Shown here in pieces: positions 5,949-9,789 of a stretch of 9,789 nt of DNA. The position numbers and the translations under genes were made by a program. Under the pieces are notes generated by a model, which searched no databases, was not told the DNA's origin, and was given only the letters and a program-made list of their open reading frames with translations. Source of the DNA: an uncultured Collinsella sp. (GTDB lineage: Bacteria > Actinomycetota > Coriobacteriia > Coriobacteriales > Coriobacteriaceae); the NCBI GenBank assembly GCA_900556285.1, contig USOF01000023.1, positions 1 through 9,789 on the forward strand. Reading direction: 5' to 3'. The number at the start of each line of letters is the position of its first letter. Within the stretch, counting starts at the first letter, position 1.

Positions 5949-6812
5949 CTATTGTACGCCGTTGGGATAGGCAATGCGCGCGGCAAGGCACTCGAGTGCC
6001 AGTACCAGAGCAAAACCGCAGCTCACATCACTCAAAAAGTGCGCCCCGATCACGATACGGCCAAACGCGACGAGCGCCGCGACCACAGCCGCCGTCCAAA
6101 AGACCACGCGGCGGCGCGAAGGCTTTTCCTTAAAGGCCGCCGCGGGAAGCCCGGCGAGCATAAGACCGATCGCCGCATGCGCCGTGTGCCCGCTCGCGAA
6201 CGACTTAAAGCCGTCCTTGATTACGCCGGCCGCGATATAGCTCCACTTGTCGGGGTTACCGATTACCCACCACGGCTGAAAATTGAGCCCCGGCGTGACC
6301 TCGATCACGCGCATGCGTGGGCGCGACCACAGCGGCTTGACGATCACGTTGAGGATAATGGCCTGAGCGACCCACACGGCAAGCACCATCAACGCCCAGC
6401 GCGTAAGCTCGTCGGGCTCGGTCGTGCGCGTGAGGCGATAGACGATAAGGTTGGCGGCGATGACCAGCACAAACGTCAGCACCAGCTGAACGGCAATGAG
6501 TTTACCGCCAACCCGCAGGGACGAAACGACCTCGTAGCCGGCCAGGCCGACGTTGACGAGAATGCCGAGCACGGCGAGCCATTTGCTCCCCCTGGAGTCG
6601 GGACGCACCGCGCGTACGAGCATAACGCCCGCGACGCTCGCCGTCAGCTCGAACGGCAGCTCGCCGGCGGCCTCGATAAAGCGACCGTACATGCTACCGA
6701 TATTGAACAGCGCGCTCGAGATCTGATAATCGAAGAAACTGCCCACGCCCAGACAAAGGCACAGGACAACCGCGATAATGGCGGCATCTTTCTTATAGAT
6801 GTATCCGAACAT
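5949..6812 (-). CDS. PAP2-family membrane phosphatase
   Basis: This is a polytopic membrane protein of 287 residues, probably a lipid or isoprenyl (di)phosphate phosphatase whose active site faces outside. Its three family motifs are in order. C1 is K159-PLWSRPR, where the usual closing proline is replaced by Met167. C2 is FASGHTAHA, with Ser208-Gly209-His210. C3 is GRIVIGAHFLSD, with Arg252, His258 and Asp262. Hydrophobic segments lie near 9-26, 55-67, 78-96, 106-126, 139-158, 212-226, 236-256 and 262-280. The first roughly 100 residues are an extra N-terminal membrane region compared with minimal PAP2 proteins. ATG 6810-6812 follows GAAAGGAAAGC. The 56-base gap after mfd and the 45-base gap before the aldolase suggest co-transcription. 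The substrate is not evident; undecaprenyl diphosphate or phosphatidate are typical for the family. Confidence 0.9.
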   Translation of the reverse strand: MFGYIYKKDAAIIAVVLCLCLGVGSFFDYQISSALFNIGSMYGRFIEAAGELPFELTASVAGVMLVRAVRPDSRGSKWLAVLGILVNVGLAGYEVVSSLRVGGKLIAVQLVLTFVLVIAANLIVYRLTRTTEPDELTRWALMVLAVWVAQAIILNVIVKPLWSRPRMRVIEVTPGLNFQPWWVIGNPDKWSYIAAGVIKDGFKSFASGHTAHAAIGLMLAGLPAAAFKEKPSRRRVVFWTAAVVAALVAFGRIVIGAHFLSDVSCGFALVLALECLAARIAYPNGVQ

Positions 6813-6868
6813 GCTTTCCTTTCGATGGAGCCAGAGTGCCCAAATGGGGTGTTTGCAGCGTCGACCCG

Positions 6869-9789
6869 TTAGCCGTCGTCGCTCGCACCCAACTGCTGCA
6901 ACAGCATGAGTGCCGCGGCCACGGGACCGGTGCCGTCGTTGGCGTCGAGACCGCGACCCAGGCCGCTGCCCGCACCGGCGCCTGCCTTGTAGGGTACCGA
7001 CAGCTTGCGGCTCTTGGGGAAGTTCACCGCGCCATAGCGGGTCTTAAGCTCAAAAGCCACCTTCTTGGGCACGTCGACGCCCAAAAACGTGATGCGACCG
7101 CCACTGAGCGTGACGCTCTCGAGCCCCAGGCGCTCGCCGCGAATGCGGATTCGTGCGCGATTGAACAGGTTGAGTCCCGCCAGCGGCAGCTCGCCATGCG
7201 CAGCCTCGGTCTCCTCCTGCACCTCATCGATGCTCTCCAGGTCCTCGGCCGCTGCAAGCTTACGGTACACGAGCACGCGCTGATCCACCGCCGGCAGGTA
7301 CTCCTCGGACAAGAAGTAGTCGGCCGGCAGGTTAATACCCACGCTCGCCGCCTCCACGCCGGCATCGTCATCGCCGCGCGCCTCGGCCACGGCCTGTCCC
7401 AGCATCTGCGTAAACAGGTCAAAGCCCACGCTCGACAGGTTGCCGTGCTGCTCGGCGCCCATAAGCGAGCCGGCACCACGGATCTCCAGGTCGCGCATGG
7501 CGATGCGCATGCCGCTGCCCAGGTCCTGGAACTCGGAAAGTGCGGTCAGGCGCGCCGTCGCCTCCTCGGTGAGCGGCAGCTCGCCCGGGAACATAAAGTA
7601 CGCGTAGGCCTGCGTGGCAGAGCGACCCACACGGCCCTTGAGCTGGTAAAGCTGCGCCAGACCCAGGCGCTGCGAATCCTCGATGATCAGCGTGTTGGCG
7701 GTCGCGTTGTCGATGCCGCTCTCCACGATGGTCGTGGCGATGAGCACGTCGATCTTTTTGGTCGCGAACTCGATCATCACGTCCTCGACCTCGCGCGGGC
7801 TCATCTTGCCGTGCGCCACGCCCACGCGCGCCTCGGGAGCGGCCTCGTGCACGCGCGCCACGGCGTCATCGATGGTCTTGACGCGGTTGGACACGTAGTA
7901 CACCTGACCGCCGCGGCCCACCTCCAGGCGAATCGCCGCGCTTACCACGTCGGGGTCGTACTCCCCCACGTGCACGATCACGGGACGACGTCCAGTCGGC
8001 GGTGTGGTGATCAGGCTCATGTCGCGCACGCCGCTCGTGGCCATCTGCATGGTTCGCGGAATCGGCGTTGCCGAAAGCGTGAGCACGTCAATCTGCTCGC
8101 GCAGGTTCTTGAGCTGCTCCTTGTGCTGCACGCCAAATCGCTGCTCTTCGTCGATGATCACCAGACCCAGGTTCTTGGGGTTTACGTCGGCCGAAAGCAG
8201 ACGGTGCGTGCCGATGAGCACATCGATCGTGCCCTCGGCAAATGCCTTGAGCGCACGCTTTTGCTGCGCCGGCGTGCGAAAGCGGCTGAGTACCTCGACT
8301 TCAAGGCCAAACGGGGCAAAACGCTCAAAAAACGTCTCGTAGTGCTGCTGGGCAAGAATGGTCGTGGGGCAGAGCACCATGACTTGGCGGCCGGAGTCCA
8401 CGCACTTAAACGCCGCGCGCAGGGCGACCTCGGTCTTGCCAAAGCCCACGTCGCCGCACACCAGCCGGTCCATGGGTCTGGGCTGTTCCATGTCAGTCTT
8501 GACGTCTTGTGTGGCCTTGAACTGATCGGGGGTGTCTTCGTAGGCGAAGCTCGCTTCCAGCTCGTGCTGCATGAATCCGTCACGGCTGTAGGCGTAGCCC
8601 TTTTCCTTTTTGCGCTTGGCGTAGAGGAGTATGAGGTCGCGGGCGATGTCCTTCACCTTGTTCTTCACCTTCTCCTTCATGCGCTCCCATGCGCCGCCGC
8701 CAATCTTGTTCAGCGTGGGTGCTTCACCTTCCTTGCCTTTGTATTTGGACACCTTGTGGAGTGCGTGTATGGAGACATATACCGTGTCGTCGTTGCGGTA
8801 GATGATTTTTATCATCTCCTGCATGACATCCCCTTGCGGCACTCTCACCAGTCCGCCGAAGCGGCCGATGCCGTGGTCTATATGCACCACATAGTCGCCT
8901 ATGTCGAACTGCTGCAGCTCCTTCAGCGTCAGAGCCACTTTGCCGTTGCGCGCCTTGTCGCTCTTGAGGTTGTATTTGTGAAAGCGGTCGAATATCTGAT
9001 GGTCGGTGAAGAAGGCTCTGCGGGTGTCGTGGTCAATGAATCCCTCATGGATGGAGTGGTTGACAGGGGAGAAATGGATGTGGTCAACTTCCGTCTGCGC
9101 CATCTCTTCGAAGATGCTCTGCAGTCGTTTGATTTGCTTCTCGCTGTCGGCGAAGATGCAGATGGTATATCCGCTGCTGGTGAGTCTGTGGCATTCGGCG
9201 GAGACGAGGTCGAAGTTCTTGTGGAATAGCGGTTGGGCCTCTGTGTGGAAGTGGACGCTGTCATCGTTGTCCGTTGCGTTGGACTTGATTTCGAGATGGC
9301 GGAATGCTGATATCTGTCGGACAAAGTCTTCAGTGTCGATGATGAAGTTGCTGAAGAGTTCGTCTTCCTTGGCGTCCGCTTCCACCTTGGCTTGCAGGGA
9401 GAAGCCCTCATTGTGGATGATGGCTATGCGGTCGCAGACGTATGTCAGGCTCTTTGTCACTGTCAGCGTGCTGTGCGGCAGAAACTCAAGGAAGGAGATG
9501 TATTCCGCGGTTTCTGTCGCCATCTCCGCCACCACAGTCATCTGCTCCACTTTCTTTTCCGACAGCTGGCTCTGTATGTCGAAGGTGCGTATGCTGTCCA
9601 CCTCGTCGCCGAAGAAGTCGATGCGGTAGGGCTGGTCGGCAGAGAAGGAGAAGACGTCGAGGATGCTGCCGCGCAGGGCGAATTGTCCTGGCTCGTAGAC
9701 ATAGTCCGTCTTGCAGAATCCCAGTGATATGATGTCTTTCTCCAGCTGCATGACATCATACGAGTTGCCCACGAGAATGTCGATGGTGC
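6869..9789 (-). CDS. mfd: Transcription-repair coupling factor Mfd, chimeric, N-terminus beyond the window
   Basis: Mfd removes RNA polymerase stalled at DNA damage and recruits UvrA. The frame is open to the right edge; numbering here is from GTG 9772. Residues 1-280 hold UvrB-like domain pieces (YEPGQFALRGSILDVFS), 287-345 the RNA-polymerase-interacting domain, 440-448 Walker A (GDVGFGKTE), 541-544 DEEQ, 567-574 SATPIPRT, 690-712 the translocation region and 713-718 GRVGRS; the rest is the UvrA-binding domain 7. About 150-200 residues are missing at the N-terminus compared with full-length Mfd. The two halves disagree. Residues up to about 440 read as Bacteroidota and use codons such as ATA, AGA and TCA; from residue 457 on the protein reads as Coriobacteriia with GC-rich codons. 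Single lines give GC of 42/60 at 7441-7500 against 30/60 at 8941-9000. The 3' part (6869 to about 8440) is likely the true neighbour of the PAP2 gene. Confidence 0.93.
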   Translation of the reverse strand, partial: TIDILVGNSYDVMQLEKDIISLGFCKTDYVYEPGQFALRGSILDVFSFSADQPYRIDFFGDEVDSIRTFDIQSQLSEKKVEQMTVVAEMATETAEYISFLEFLPHSTLTVTKSLTYVCDRIAIIHNEGFSLQAKVEADAKEDELFSNFIIDTEDFVRQISAFRHLEIKSNATDNDDSVHFHTEAQPLFHKNFDLVSAECHRLTSSGYTICIFADSEKQIKRLQSIFEEMAQTEVDHIHFSPVNHSIHEGFIDHDTRRAFFTDHQIFDRFHKYNLKSDKARNGKVALTLKELQQFDIGDYVVHIDHGIGRFGGLVRVPQGDVMQEMIKIIYRNDDTVYVSIHALHKVSKYKGKEGEAPTLNKIGGGAWERMKEKVKNKVKDIARDLILLYAKRKKEKGYAYSRDGFMQHELEASFAYEDTPDQFKATQDVKTDMEQPRPMDRLVCGDVGFGKTEVALRAAFKCVDSGRQVMVLCPTTILAQQHYETFFERFAPFGLEVEVLSRFRTPAQQKRALKAFAEGTIDVLIGTHRLLSADVNPKNLGLVIIDEEQRFGVQHKEQLKNLREQIDVLTLSATPIPRTMQMATSGVRDMSLITTPPTGRRPVIVHVGEYDPDVVSAAIRLEVGRGGQVYYVSNRVKTIDDAVARVHEAAPEARVGVAHGKMSPREVEDVMIEFATKKIDVLIATTIVESGIDNATANTLIIEDSQRLGLAQLYQLKGRVGRSATQAYAYFMFPGELPLTEEATARLTALSEFQDLGSGMRIAMRDLEIRGAGSLMGAEQHGNLSSVGFDLFTQMLGQAVAEARGDDDAGVEAASVGINLPADYFLSEEYLPAVDQRVLVYRKLAAAEDLESIDEVQEETEAAHGELPLAGLNLFNRARIRIRGERLGLESVTLSGGRITFLGVDVPKKVAFELKTRYGAVNFPKSRKLSVPYKAGAGAGSGLGRGLDANDGTGPVAAALMLLQQLGASDDG
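8405..8473 (-). other. Probable chimeric junction inside mfd (Coriobacteriia / Bacteroidota)
   Basis: This interval codes for residues 434-456 of the mfd frame, running from PMDRLVCGDVGFGKTEVA to RAAFK, the Walker A block conserved across bacterial Mfd proteins. Immediately before it (YEDTPDQFKATQDVKTDMEQ) the sequence follows Bacteroidota Mfd. Immediately after it (CVDSGRQVMVLCPTTILAQQHYETFFERF) it follows actinobacterial Mfd. A shared stretch in such a block is where an assembler joins reads from two species. The exact crossover cannot be fixed without both parental sequences. Confidence 0.85.

Noticed and set aside
4320..6872. Long plus-strand open frames opposite the GNAT, aldolase and PAP2 genes (385 and 454 codons)
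   Set aside because: They overlap genes with complete motifs on the other strand, lack ribosome sites and domains, and have the Arg/His-rich composition of antisense frames.
6836..9229. A 797-codon open frame on the plus strand opposite mfd
   Set aside because: It is antisense to mfd, which has clear helicase motifs. Long open antisense frames are expected in GC-rich coding DNA; the translation is rich in His, Arg and Leu with no recognisable domain.
8405..9789. Horizontal transfer of half of mfd between phyla
   Set aside because: The breakpoint lies in the best conserved block, the window ends inside the foreign part, and the contig carries adapter sequence. Misassembly explains all of this with fewer assumptions.
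1..9789. CRISPR arrays, tRNA or rRNA genes, transposases, phage or toxin-antitoxin genes
   Set aside because: No regularly spaced repeats, RNA gene signatures or matching protein families were seen on either strand by reading.

Overview
The window reads as a contig assembled from short-read, probably gut metagenomic, DNA. Most of it (about 58-8440) resembles a high-GC actinobacterium of the Coriobacteriia, most likely Collinsella or a close relative. That assignment rests on protein resemblance recalled from memory and on GC-rich codon use; no search was run. Two parts do not belong to that genome. Bases 1-57 are Illumina P5/Nextera adapter carrying an i5 index. The right end, from about 8440 to 9789, codes for a Bacteroidota-type (Prevotella-like) Mfd N-terminal half that is joined in frame to the Coriobacteriia-type Mfd C-terminal half. 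The join lies inside the highly conserved Walker A region, so a misassembly is the simplest explanation.

Layout, left to right. (1) 58-725, minus: 5' part of a mannose-family PTS EIIAB gene, cut by the adapter. (2) 908-1990, minus: EamA/DMT-family membrane transporter with an unusual C-terminal tail; the likely start is TTG. (3) 2027-2249: a promoter-like segment followed by a cluster of extragenic repeats with a large inverted repeat. (4) 2250-3242, minus: SIS-domain sugar-phosphate enzyme of the FrlB/FraB (Amadori deglycase) type. (5) 3448-4170, plus: divergent GntR/UTRA regulator. The 205-base intergenic region between (4) and (5) holds several TGTAT/ATACA half-sites. (6) 4181-4219: bidirectional terminator. 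(7) 4218-4799, minus: GNAT N-acetyltransferase. (8) 4816-4857: terminator. (9) 4878-5903, minus: threonine-aldolase-family PLP enzyme. (10) 5949-6812, minus: PAP2 membrane phosphatase. (11) 6869-9789, minus: chimeric mfd, open at the right edge.

How the genes work together. The PTS, the SIS deglycase-like enzyme and the GntR regulator make a coherent catabolic module. A mannose-family PTS would import and phosphorylate a glycated amine (fructoselysine or glucoselysine type), the SIS enzyme would split the 6-phosphate into sugar phosphate and free amine, and the GntR protein would sense the phosphorylated substrate. No kinase is needed when a PTS does the phosphorylation, and none is seen. The EamA transporter may export a product, but that is speculation. 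The right-hand genes (mfd, PAP2 phosphatase, aldolase) lie close together on one strand and probably form a housekeeping transcription unit that ends at the 4816-4857 terminator. I see no phage, transposase, CRISPR array, tRNA or rRNA. I did not find a convincing new biological system; the most striking signals are assembly and library artefacts.
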